From positions 1 through 64,000 of the forward strand of contig NZ_JANTYS010000029.1 of NCBI RefSeq assembly GCF_024808255.1: a stretch of 64,000 nucleotides of DNA. Reading direction: 5' to 3'. Positions 53,712-60,670 of this stretch are shown one piece after another; the first letter of the stretch is position 1; the number at the start of each line of letters is the position of its first letter. The stretch comes from Mucilaginibacter dorajii. Lineage in GTDB: Bacteria > Bacteroidota > Bacteroidia > Sphingobacteriales > Sphingobacteriaceae. The position numbers and the translations under genes are program-made. The notes under the pieces were generated by a model, which was not told the DNA's origin, did not search any database, and worked only from the letters and a program-made list of their open reading frames with translations.

Positions 53712-53766
53712 AACAATTTGATTAAACTAACCGTTGGTTTACCTATTAACCTATCTACCCCTCACC

Positions 53767-54270
53767 ATGAAAAAGTATTTGCTCCAGCTGGCTATTTTAA
53801 TGAGTCTGTCGGGTTTTGCCTCGGCCCAGGATATCAAAGGAAACTACGCTATTAAAAACGTGCAAACGGGCATGCTGCTTCGTGTAAAAGACGCGGCTTC
53901 AAAAAACGGTACCCCACTGGTTGCCTACTACCCCGAAAACTGGAAGTGCATGACCTGGAATTTCAAAAGCACAGGCAGTAATACCTACCAGCTTCAAAAC
54001 CTGTTAACCAATAAAACCTTTCAACCGGCTGCCCCGGCAAACACTGATGTTCCTTTTGAAGAACAGCCCCTTATAGCCAATGCGCCCAACCAGCAATATG
54101 AGTTCATTAAAGTAAAACAGGACACCTATATGATAAAGTTGAAAGGTACCGATCTGTACGTTACCCCTGCCGATGATAATGGCAAGGTAAATTCGCCAAT
54201 TATCCTCACGGCTAAAAAAAATACACCGGAGCAATTGTGGACAATATATGAGCAGGTACCAACCATGTAA
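53767..54270 (+). CDS. Secreted ricin-type beta-trefoil (lectin-like) protein
   Basis: 167 residues from an ATG that gives signal MKKYLLQLAILMSLSGFASA; the frame also opens 33 bases earlier, but that start spoils the signal. The mature part reads like a single ricin-type beta-trefoil: NYAIKNVQTGMLLRVKDAAS..GTPLVAYYPENWKCMTW, TYQLQNLLTNKTF, YEFIKVKQDTYMIKLKGTDLYV and a closing LWTIYE. Such domains bind sugars. No enzyme domain is attached. The repeats are weak, so the fold call is moderate. Confidence 0.75.
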   Translation: MKKYLLQLAILMSLSGFASAQDIKGNYAIKNVQTGMLLRVKDAASKNGTPLVAYYPENWKCMTWNFKSTGSNTYQLQNLLTNKTFQPAAPANTDVPFEEQPLIANAPNQQYEFIKVKQDTYMIKLKGTDLYVTPADDNGKVNSPIILTAKKNTPEQLWTIYEQVPTM

Positions 54271-54392
54271 AAAACTACAGCCTGGCTTGATCCATCTTTG
54301 CGGTCACCACTATAAGGTATTTCATCCCAAATACACATTATTATAATAAGGAATGCCTAAAACGAAATCCTATGCTTTTAATTAAACTCTTG

Positions 54393-54420
54393 TTTGCAAC
54401 AGCCCTTTATTATATTTTTG
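54393..54420 (+). promoter_or_regulatory. Promoter of the GlxA-type regulator gene
   Basis: A -33 TTTG (54393-54396) and an exact -7 TATTTTTG (54413-54420) are 16 bases apart. The expected start point falls on or within a few bases of the start codon at 54425, so the mRNA may be leaderless. Confidence 0.5.
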
Positions 54421-54424
54421 AGAT

Positions 54425-55402
54425 ATGAAGCATATATCCATCTTAGTGCCCAAAGGTGCCATACTGGGCAGCCTTGAAGGCTCCAGGCAGTTGTTAACCC
54501 AGGTAAACCAGTTTTTTTTATCGATGGGAAAAGAACCTGTTTTTAAGGTTGAACTGGTTGGCTTAGCCAAAGCTACTCCTGTTAGCGGGGGATGTTTTAC
54601 TGCTAATACAGATGTTTTATTTGGAGATGTAAAAAAAACCGACCTGATCATTATCCCGGCGCTTGATGGCGAAATAACCGCCGCCATTGAAACCAATAAA
54701 GATTTCATCCCCTGGATAGTTGATCAATATAAAAATGGAGCAGAGGTGGCCAGTTTATGTATGGGGGCATTTCTGCTTGCTTCCACAGGTCTACTTAAAG
54801 GGAAAAGCTGCGCCACCCATTGGATGGCGGCCAACCAGTTCAGGGCCATGTTTCCGGATGTTAACCTGGTTACCGAAAAGATAATTACCGATGAACAGGG
54901 TTTATACTCATCTGGTGGTGCTTTCTCCTATCTTAATCTTATTTTATACCTGATAGAAAAGTTTGCCGGCCGGGATATGGCCATTTTAAGTTCAAAGGTA
55001 TTCGCTATTGAAATGGAGCGTACCAGCCAATCATCGTTCATTATTTTCCAGGGACAAAAAGATCATTCAGACGATCCTATAAAAAAAGCACAGGAATTTA
55101 TCGAGAAAAACTACCAGGAGAAAATAAGCGTAGAGCAATTGGCATCTATGTTTGCTTTAGGCAGGCGTAACCTGGAACGCCGCTTTAAAAAAGCAACTGC
55201 CAATACCGTGGCCGAATATATTCAACGTGTAAAAATTGAGGCCGCAAAAGTAAGCCTGGAGACCTCACGGGATAATGTGAACGAAGTGATGTATAATGTT
55301 GGCTACACGGATAATAAAGCCTTCCGCACTACCTTTAAACGCATCACGGGCCTATCACCTATCGATTACCGGAATAAATATCAGCGGGAATATCTTAATT
55401 AA
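54425..55402 (+). CDS. GlxA-type regulator: DJ-1/PfpI domain plus AraC HTH
   Basis: 325 residues. An N-terminal DJ-1/PfpI class I glutamine-amidotransferase-like domain starts at once (KHISILVPKGAILGSL) and contains the elbow ASLCMGAFLLASTGLLKG with the usual Cys (about 110-127). Two AraC HTH motifs are at the C-terminus (ISVEQLASMFALGRRNLERRFKK; VMYNVGYTDNKAFRTTFKRITGLSPIDYR). The front domain probably senses a small molecule rather than acting as an enzyme. It overlaps the converging gene at 55395 by 8 bases. Confidence 0.93.
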   Translation: MKHISILVPKGAILGSLEGSRQLLTQVNQFFLSMGKEPVFKVELVGLAKATPVSGGCFTANTDVLFGDVKKTDLIIIPALDGEITAAIETNKDFIPWIVDQYKNGAEVASLCMGAFLLASTGLLKGKSCATHWMAANQFRAMFPDVNLVTEKIITDEQGLYSSGGAFSYLNLILYLIEKFAGRDMAILSSKVFAIEMERTSQSSFIIFQGQKDHSDDPIKKAQEFIEKNYQEKISVEQLASMFALGRRNLERRFKKATANTVAEYIQRVKIEAAKVSLETSRDNVNEVMYNVGYTDNKAFRTTFKRITGLSPIDYRNKYQREYLN

Positions 55403-56087
55403 GCGATTGGGCGTATTGAAGTAATTTTTCCAGCTCTTCTCTTTTTTCGAAGCTAATATTATTGGTGCCGATATAATCGTTAAGCTCTTTTTCATGTTTG
55501 GAAAACGATTTCAGGAAATTCTTTTTATTGGCAGGAAGTAAGCTTTTAGATGGTGTGAACAAATAATAAGTATCGCTTAAGGTATAAGTTTGATTTTCAT
55601 CAACTCCAATCCGCGATTGTACCCCGTTTTTAACATTGCTGATAGATTCATTTGCCGATGCATTTGAGTAGGAACCATATCCGTCGGCTTTTTTCTCGGT
55701 ACCGATATATTGTAACCTTGATTTTTGAACCAGATTTATTGTTGGATAGGCTGTTAATTGCCTAACATAAACACCGGATACGTAAAAGTATATATCGCTG
55801 CCAATAATGATATTATCGGTGGTTTCGGGACTGCTCAACGCCAGGGTGTCTTTTTTATCGCCAATAAAAAGGATCTCGTTATTTAACCTGTTATAATTTA
55901 ACCACGCTTCAACGGTGGAATTATCTTTTAAATGAACCCTGCCTTCTGTGAAATCGGGATAAACATATATGGCTTTTAGCAGCGCGTCTTTATCTTTTAT
56001 CGTATTTATTTTAATCACCTTATCCTGGGCAAATAATGCATTGCAGGCCAATACCAGCACCGTGGTTGTAAAAAAACAAGCTTTCAT
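55395..56087 (-). CDS. Secreted protein of unknown function
   Basis: 230 residues, signal MKACFFTTTVLVLACNALFAQ. The mature part is mixed alpha/beta with no motif I recognise; a C-terminal charged helical region (LLPANKKNFLKSFSKHEKELNDYIG...KREELEKLLQYAQ) could be a coiled coil. It converges on the GlxA-type gene with an 8-base overlap. Confidence 0.7.
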   Translation of the reverse strand: MKACFFTTTVLVLACNALFAQDKVIKINTIKDKDALLKAIYVYPDFTEGRVHLKDNSTVEAWLNYNRLNNEILFIGDKKDTLALSSPETTDNIIIGSDIYFYVSGVYVRQLTAYPTINLVQKSRLQYIGTEKKADGYGSYSNASANESISNVKNGVQSRIGVDENQTYTLSDTYYLFTPSKSLLPANKKNFLKSFSKHEKELNDYIGTNNISFEKREELEKLLQYAQSLN

Positions 56088-56204
56088 TGGTTTAATTGAA
56101 TTGGTGAGTTATAAAAGTAAATAACCACAGCAAAAGCAATTCTTCATATAGTATCATACTTTCATCATTTTGTATCTATCCATGGTAAACAAATAAACAT
56201 TTTA

Positions 56205-56212
56205 TATATTTG
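56205..56212 (+). promoter_or_regulatory. -7 box of the MarR-GNAT gene
   Basis: TATATTTG is an exact TAnnTTTG match. Transcription should start near 56218, downstream of a possible TTG start at 56210 and upstream of the ATG at 56243. This favours the ATG. Confidence 0.65.
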
Positions 56213-56229
56213 CGTAATCAGTTACGTAA
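56213..56229. promoter_or_regulatory. MarR-type operator overlapping the transcription start
   Basis: CGTAA-TCAG-TTACG (56213-56226) and the overlapping perfect TTACGTAA (56222-56229) are dyads placed directly after the -7 box. The encoded MarR domain could bind here to repress its own gene. Confidence 0.5.
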
Positions 56230-56242
56230 TTATATTTATAAT

Positions 56243-57196
56243 ATGAACTTTTTCAACAAAACAGGTAAAATGGCTATTGGCAGCCGGTTAAGAATGCTAA
56301 CCGAAATGATAACCGAAGACGCGGCTAACATTTATAAGCTTTACAATACCGATATGCAGCCCAAGTGGTTCCCGGTATTTTATGTTTTATCGCAGGGAGA
56401 GGCTAAAACCATTACAGATATTGCCAAAGAAATTCGCCACTCCCATCCTTCGGTAAGCAAGATTGCCCGGGAGATGGTAAAACATGGGCTGGTAATTGAA
56501 AAAAAAGATAATACCGACGGTAGGCGTAATATGGTTAGCTTATCGGCTAAAGGCCTAACTATAGCTCAAAATATGGGAGATCAGTATACTGATGTAAACC
56601 TGGCCATTGAACAGCTTATGTCCCAAACCCGTAATGACCTGTGGAAAGCTATTGAAGAATGGGAGTTTTTGTTGGAACAAAAATCACTTCTGAACCGCGT
56701 ACGCGAACAAAAAAAGGAAAGGGAAAGCACAAACGTTAAAATAGTTGATTACATCCCAAAATACAAACAGGCATTTAGAGATCTGAATACAGAATGGATC
56801 TCCAAATGGTTTAAAATGGAAGAAGCCGACTATAAAGCACTGGATAACCCCGAAGGGTATATCCTTAATAAAGGCGGTTATATACTTGTAGCGCTGTACA
56901 ACAACCAACCGGCAGGGGTTTGCGCGCTAATAAAAATGGACGACCCGGATTATGAATATGAGATGGCAAAAATGGCCGTATCTCCTGCCGTTCAGGGGAA
57001 AAACATCGGTTTTTTATTGGGCAACGCAATAGTTGAAAAGGCAAGATTATTAGGTGCAAAAAAAATATACCTGGAAAGCAACACTATACTAAAACCTGCC
57101 ATTAACCTATACCATAAATTAGGCTTTAACAAGGTAGCTGCCCGTACTTCACCATACGAACGCAGCAATATTCAAATGGAGTTGATCATTAAATAG
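56243..57196 (+). CDS. MarR-type HTH fused to GNAT acetyltransferase
   Basis: 317 residues. The N-terminal winged helix (about 35-130) includes ITDIAKEIRHSHPSVSKIAREMVKHGLVIEKKDNTDGRRNMVSLS. A GNAT domain follows (about 175-317) with the acetyl-CoA loop VSPAVQGKNIGFLLGNAIVEKA (a Q-x-x-G-I-G/L-like motif) and ending NLYHKLGFNKVA. This fusion is a known architecture in which the acetyltransferase may act on a small effector. DUF2000 protein gene is 10 bases downstream, probably co-transcribed. Confidence 0.93.
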   Translation: MNFFNKTGKMAIGSRLRMLTEMITEDAANIYKLYNTDMQPKWFPVFYVLSQGEAKTITDIAKEIRHSHPSVSKIAREMVKHGLVIEKKDNTDGRRNMVSLSAKGLTIAQNMGDQYTDVNLAIEQLMSQTRNDLWKAIEEWEFLLEQKSLLNRVREQKKERESTNVKIVDYIPKYKQAFRDLNTEWISKWFKMEEADYKALDNPEGYILNKGGYILVALYNNQPAGVCALIKMDDPDYEYEMAKMAVSPAVQGKNIGFLLGNAIVEKARLLGAKKIYLESNTILKPAINLYHKLGFNKVAARTSPYERSNIQMELIIK

Positions 57197-57205
57197 CCAA
57201 AAACC

Positions 57206-57616
57206 ATGTACGATAATAAAATAGCCATTGTAATTAAGGATGATCTGCTAACCTGGCAAAAACTAAATGTAACTGCCTTTTTAGCCAGCTCCGTTGCCAT
57301 AAAGCTCCCCGAAACGCATGGACAGGAATTAATCAGCGCATCTGGCACGGTATATTTACCTTTTATTAAACAACCTGTAATGGTTTACAAAGCCGATACC
57401 TACGAGCAACTGAAACGCGCCTTTAACCGCGCAAAAGATCGTGAATTACAAATAGGAGTTTATACCCACAATCATTTTGCAACTAAAACCGAACAGGAAA
57501 ACATTGCCGAAATTGCCCGCCATACCGATGATAACCTTGATCTTGTTGGGATCATTGTATATGGGCTCAACAAAAAGGTAGATAAAGCCTTAGACGGCCT
57601 TAAATTCCACCTATAA
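57206..57616 (+). CDS. DUF2000 family protein
   Basis: 136 residues: KIAIVIKDDLLTWQKLNVTAFLASSVA at the N-terminus and LDLVGIIVYGLNKKVDKALDGL at the C-terminus, blocks of the DUF2000 family (a peptidyl-tRNA-hydrolase-like alpha/beta fold). The function is unknown. Gene order with a MarR-GNAT fusion suggests a shared role in resistance or metabolite modification. It overlaps the converging HAD gene by 6 bases. Confidence 0.9.
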   Translation: MYDNKIAIVIKDDLLTWQKLNVTAFLASSVAIKLPETHGQELISASGTVYLPFIKQPVMVYKADTYEQLKRAFNRAKDRELQIGVYTHNHFATKTEQENIAEIARHTDDNLDLVGIIVYGLNKKVDKALDGLKFHL

Positions 57617-58240
57617 GCCTGATCGTTTAAAGAACTGCTGAATGGTATCGGGCTTGCTCATCAACAATGTTTGAATGCCCAGTTTTTCGGCACCGGCCAA
57701 ATGTTGCGGACTATCATCTATAAACAACGTTTCAGTGGGGTTAAGGCCATTTTCGTTAAGTACCAACTCAAATATCCTTGCCTCGGGCTTGCGCATACCT
57801 GTGTGGTGCGAATAGTAGGCTTTTTCAAACAGGTGCCCGTTACCGTCAAAGCCGAAATCTTTTTTCAGGTAATCCATAATAAAATCATAATGGATAGCAT
57901 TGATATTGCTGAGCAAAAAAGTACGGTATTTTGATTTTAAATTCAGCAACAATTCATGGTTTCCCGGCTCAATTCCAAGTAACATACTGTTCCAGGCGGC
58001 GTTAATCTGGTCGTCAGTAAGTGATGAGTTTCCCGATTTTTGCCTGATATAGTCCCTAAATTCACCGGCAGAGACCTCGCCCCTATCAAATTTATCAAAA
58101 ATTTCATCTTGTTGTTTATGGCCAAAAAACTCGGCGGCGTTGCTGATACCCAATTGATTCCAGCCATATTCGGCCTTTTTAAAATCGATATTAAAGATCA
58201 CATTACCGTAGTCGAAGATGATATTTTTGATATTTTGCAT
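57611..58240 (-). CDS. HAD-family hydrolase (YihX-like phosphatase)
   Basis: 209 residues of HAD subfamily IA. Motif I is FDYGNVIFNI (the first Asp is the nucleophile, about residue 10; the second Asp of the usual DxD is replaced by Gly). Motif II is FLLSNINAIH (Ser), the motif III Lys is in MRKPEARIF, and motif IV is FIDDSPQHLAGA. The YG-N-V-I form matches alpha-D-glucose-1-phosphate phosphatase-like members. It would dephosphorylate a small sugar phosphate. It stands alone on the strand. Confidence 0.92.
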   Translation of the reverse strand: MQNIKNIIFDYGNVIFNIDFKKAEYGWNQLGISNAAEFFGHKQQDEIFDKFDRGEVSAGEFRDYIRQKSGNSSLTDDQINAAWNSMLLGIEPGNHELLLNLKSKYRTFLLSNINAIHYDFIMDYLKKDFGFDGNGHLFEKAYYSHHTGMRKPEARIFELVLNENGLNPTETLFIDDSPQHLAGAEKLGIQTLLMSKPDTIQQFFKRSGL

Positions 58241-58304
58241 AAAGCGTTTTGTAAAATGAATGCAAATATGTAAAATTGCACCCGTTAAATAAACAAAAAT
58301 AACC

Positions 58305-58378
58305 GCGCCTATAGCTCAGTCGGTTAGAGTAGAAGACTCATAATCTTTTGGTCCCTGGTTCGAGCCCAGGTGGGCGCA
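58305..58378 (+). tRNA. tRNA-Met (anticodon CAT)
   Basis: A 74-nt cloverleaf: acceptor arms GCGCCTA and TGGGCGC pair with one G-U, D-arm AGCTCAGTCGGTTAGAG, anticodon loop CTCATAA (CAT at 58339-58341) on the stem GAAGA/TCTTT, T-arm CCTGGTTCGAGCCCAGG, discriminator A. CCA is not encoded. The G1-C72 pair excludes initiator tRNA; an elongator Met is most likely, with a lysidine-type Ile tRNA as the alternative. Confidence 0.95.
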
Positions 58379-58402
58379 CAAAACGGCATTTTTGCCGATT
58401 CG

Positions 58403-58435
58403 AAAACCATCTAAATCGCTGATTTAGATGGTTTT
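58403..58435 (+). terminator. Terminator of the tRNA transcript
   Basis: A perfect 15-bp stem AAAACCATCTAAATC/GATTTAGATGGTTTT with a 3-base loop, starting 25 bases after the tRNA. A smaller hairpin CGGCA-TTTT-TGCCG (58384-58397) lies in between. Confidence 0.85.
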
Positions 58436-58521
58436 TATGTTTTATTCCTCGACAATGGTGGATACCTTAGTGAAGGTAGAATTTTCTATTTAGGATTTAG
58501 AACGCGTAGGGTAGCTTTATG

Positions 58522-59346
58522 CTATTTATTTTTCATTATTTTTTGCCATTCGTCTTGGGTTAGAATTTCTAAAAACTCATCGCGAAAGTGCCACGCAGAT
58601 ACATACCCAACTGAGACAACGAAACTGATCACCCAAGTTGTCTTTGCCTTCCATAATTTAAATGCACAGATATCTGTCGCGGTAATAAAAGGACTTGTTT
58701 CACCTAAATGTTGATGTGAGGATGCTTTTATCGCTTCTTTACCACCAGTTCCCAGGGGAATAAGATTGTTATGAAGCTTTGTTTTTCTAATTATACCATT
58801 GTCTTTGTCAAAATTGATTAAGTAATCATTTCCTAATAATATTTCATCCGGTGCTGTTTGCGCAGTGATGACATATACTTTTTTTGTCCCATTTTTTATA
58901 ATAGGAACAAGATTTAAACTCGTATGTTCATAAAATTTAAAAAGTGTATCGTTTAAAACAGCCTGTGCAGCTTTTGACCGGATGGTATAGAACTCTTTTT
59001 CATTTTCGGTAAATTTTCTTGTAGTTGTGTCTATACTGTATTTAGACGAGTCTAAACCATGGTCGAATTTAACTGTCGCTAATACTACTGGCCCCTCATT
59101 TTTAGAAAAAAAGATAGTGGTCATTTCTTTTTTAGTCTCATAAGAAAAATATCCACCAGATAGAAGCTTTTTCCTTCCGAAACTGGAGGCGAAGATCTGC
59201 GTACTATGACCTGATGCCCATTCAGAGCGATAAAGCATTTCCCCCTCTGCGTTAATGCTATCAGCAATCTGTCGCAGTACTTTTTTTTGTGCTGTTACGT
59301 TTTGCGCCAGTATAAATAGGGTAATCAATGTAAACAGCTTTTTCAT
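58522..59346 (-). CDS. Secreted protein of unknown function
   Basis: 274 residues from the ATG that gives signal MKKLFTLITLFILAQNVTAQ; the frame extends further up to 59529, but that part is not signal-like. Beta-rich, with HSTQIFASSFGRKKLLSGGYF, LVPIIKNGTKKVYVITAQT and SSHQHLGETSPFITATDICAFKLWK blocks, none of which I can place in a named family. It starts 177 bases from the divergent AraC-type gene. Confidence 0.75.
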   Translation of the reverse strand: MKKLFTLITLFILAQNVTAQKKVLRQIADSINAEGEMLYRSEWASGHSTQIFASSFGRKKLLSGGYFSYETKKEMTTIFFSKNEGPVVLATVKFDHGLDSSKYSIDTTTRKFTENEKEFYTIRSKAAQAVLNDTLFKFYEHTSLNLVPIIKNGTKKVYVITAQTAPDEILLGNDYLINFDKDNGIIRKTKLHNNLIPLGTGGKEAIKASSHQHLGETSPFITATDICAFKLWKAKTTWVISFVVSVGYVSAWHFRDEFLEILTQDEWQKIMKNK

Positions 59347-59523
59347 TAATGGCGAAACGGTTAGTAAATATTTTGTGAATATAAATAACCTTGCGAATTT
59401 TGCATAACGCTTCGCAGCACTCACCAGAATAAGTTTCATTACGTTTTTTGCTGATAATATGAGCAGTATACCATTTCGTTTTATACTTTTAACCGGTTCA
59501 TAATTTTTAATTGCCGGGTAAAC

Positions 59524-60570
59524 ATGCATTTTCTTATATCCATCGGAATCATTTTGGCAATCATCGGTATCGTATTGATCGGAATGCTTAAATGGCCCTT
59601 GAAAACCAGCGATAAATTGCTCATCGCCATACTGAGCACTTTCGTGGTAAAATTCAGCTTTGATGAGGTGTCATTGATCACGGGCAATCATCTTTACAGC
59701 GTGATCGCCGCTATATTTGGCATGAGCACCATTGCTACTTGCGGCTGGTATATCAAATATATTACAGACACCGAAACGGGTTTCGGGATAAGACAATTAT
59801 ATATTTATTTACCCTTAATAATCATCGGTATTCCGCTGACTACTTTCCTCCTACATCCCGTAGCAGGCACCGGGTATTATACGGGATCAGCAATAGTGAT
59901 CATTTGCTTTATATTCTATTATTTCTGGTTTTGCATCAATATGCTGCGGAAACACCAAAAACTGATCCGCGAAAATTATTCCGGCGCGCCGGGCAGTATC
60001 ACTGTCAACTGGATGATCGTCATCATTACGCTGCAGATCGTTGAATTTCTGCTAAAAGGCGTGCTCGCCAAGGTAATTACCAGCAATTACAATACTGATG
60101 TTAATATTATCACAAATGAGTACTGCTTCATCATCATGACCTTCCTGCTGGTGGTTTTGGGTATCTGGCAAAAGAGTATCCCTGTTTTTATCCCGGCAAA
60201 GGAGGAAATTTCCCAGTCGGTGCCACAGGCCGGTGATTTGGAACGCTATCGGCTGAAACTTGAAAAATTCATGGACGAGTATAAACCCTATCTCGATCCG
60301 GAGCTTACCATCGAAAAGCTGGGCGGGTTGACCCACATTAAAAAGCTGCTGCTTTCACAGACGCTTAATAAAGCCTTCAATAAGAACTTTTTTACCTTTA
60401 TTAGAGAATACCGCATCCGCCACGTTGAAGCAGAGTTGAAAAACAAAAGCAACGAAGAACGCACTATTATGGATATCGCTTATATGAGTGGCTTCAACAG
60501 CAAAACGGGTTTCAACCGTGCCTTTAAGGAAGTGACCGGTAAAACACCAACCGAATATCTCAAAAACTAA
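59524..60570 (+). CDS. AraC-type regulator with 7TM N-terminus
   Basis: 348 residues. The first 215 form about seven hydrophobic helices, then a C-terminal AraC HTH (about 245-345: LTIEKLGGLTHIKKLLLSQTLNKAF and IMDIAYMSGFNSKTGFNRAFKEVTGKTPTEYLKN). A membrane-embedded DNA-binding protein of this design would sense something at the membrane and act on nearby DNA. Next to it in the same direction lies a GH2 mannosidase gene, a likely target. Confidence 0.9.
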   Translation: MHFLISIGIILAIIGIVLIGMLKWPLKTSDKLLIAILSTFVVKFSFDEVSLITGNHLYSVIAAIFGMSTIATCGWYIKYITDTETGFGIRQLYIYLPLIIIGIPLTTFLLHPVAGTGYYTGSAIVIICFIFYYFWFCINMLRKHQKLIRENYSGAPGSITVNWMIVIITLQIVEFLLKGVLAKVITSNYNTDVNIITNEYCFIIMTFLLVVLGIWQKSIPVFIPAKEEISQSVPQAGDLERYRLKLEKFMDEYKPYLDPELTIEKLGGLTHIKKLLLSQTLNKAFNKNFFTFIREYRIRHVEAELKNKSNEERTIMDIAYMSGFNSKTGFNRAFKEVTGKTPTEYLKN

Positions 60571-60581
60571 CAAATTTGCAT

Positions 60582-60612
60582 AGTACCACTTTTATTTATG
60601 CAAAGTGGCACT
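60582..60612. repeat. Hairpin between the AraC-type and GH2 genes
   Basis: Arms AGTACCACTTT (60582-60592) and AAAGTGGCACT (60602-60612) agree at 10 of 11, 9-base loop. No T-run follows. It lies 58 bases before the mannosidase start codon, so it may be an operator rather than a terminator. Confidence 0.45.
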
Positions 60613-60670
60613 CCTCATTTCAGCCGTCCGGGTAAAATTGTACACCAATTACAATTATTAACTCCCGAGT

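Larger units (their letters stand above)
53060..53766. other. 707-bp AT-rich regulatory gap
   Basis: No credible gene. It should hold the promoter of the leftward peptide genes and that of the rightward ricin-type gene. It contains the small dyad TTCCTG-AA-CAGGAA (53168-53181), a perfect 10-bp inverted repeat at 53408-53432, and a cluster of TGACAA/TTGTCA words at 53556-53711. Confidence 0.55.

Noticed and set aside
53610..53855. 81-residue plus-strand frame overlapping the ricin-type gene
   Set aside because: It reads out of frame into the signal-peptide region of a better gene and has no coherent domain.
58305..58440. tRNA as an integration site for an island
   Set aside because: No integrase gene and no repeat of the tRNA 3' end were seen within the window; the following hairpin is an ordinary terminator.
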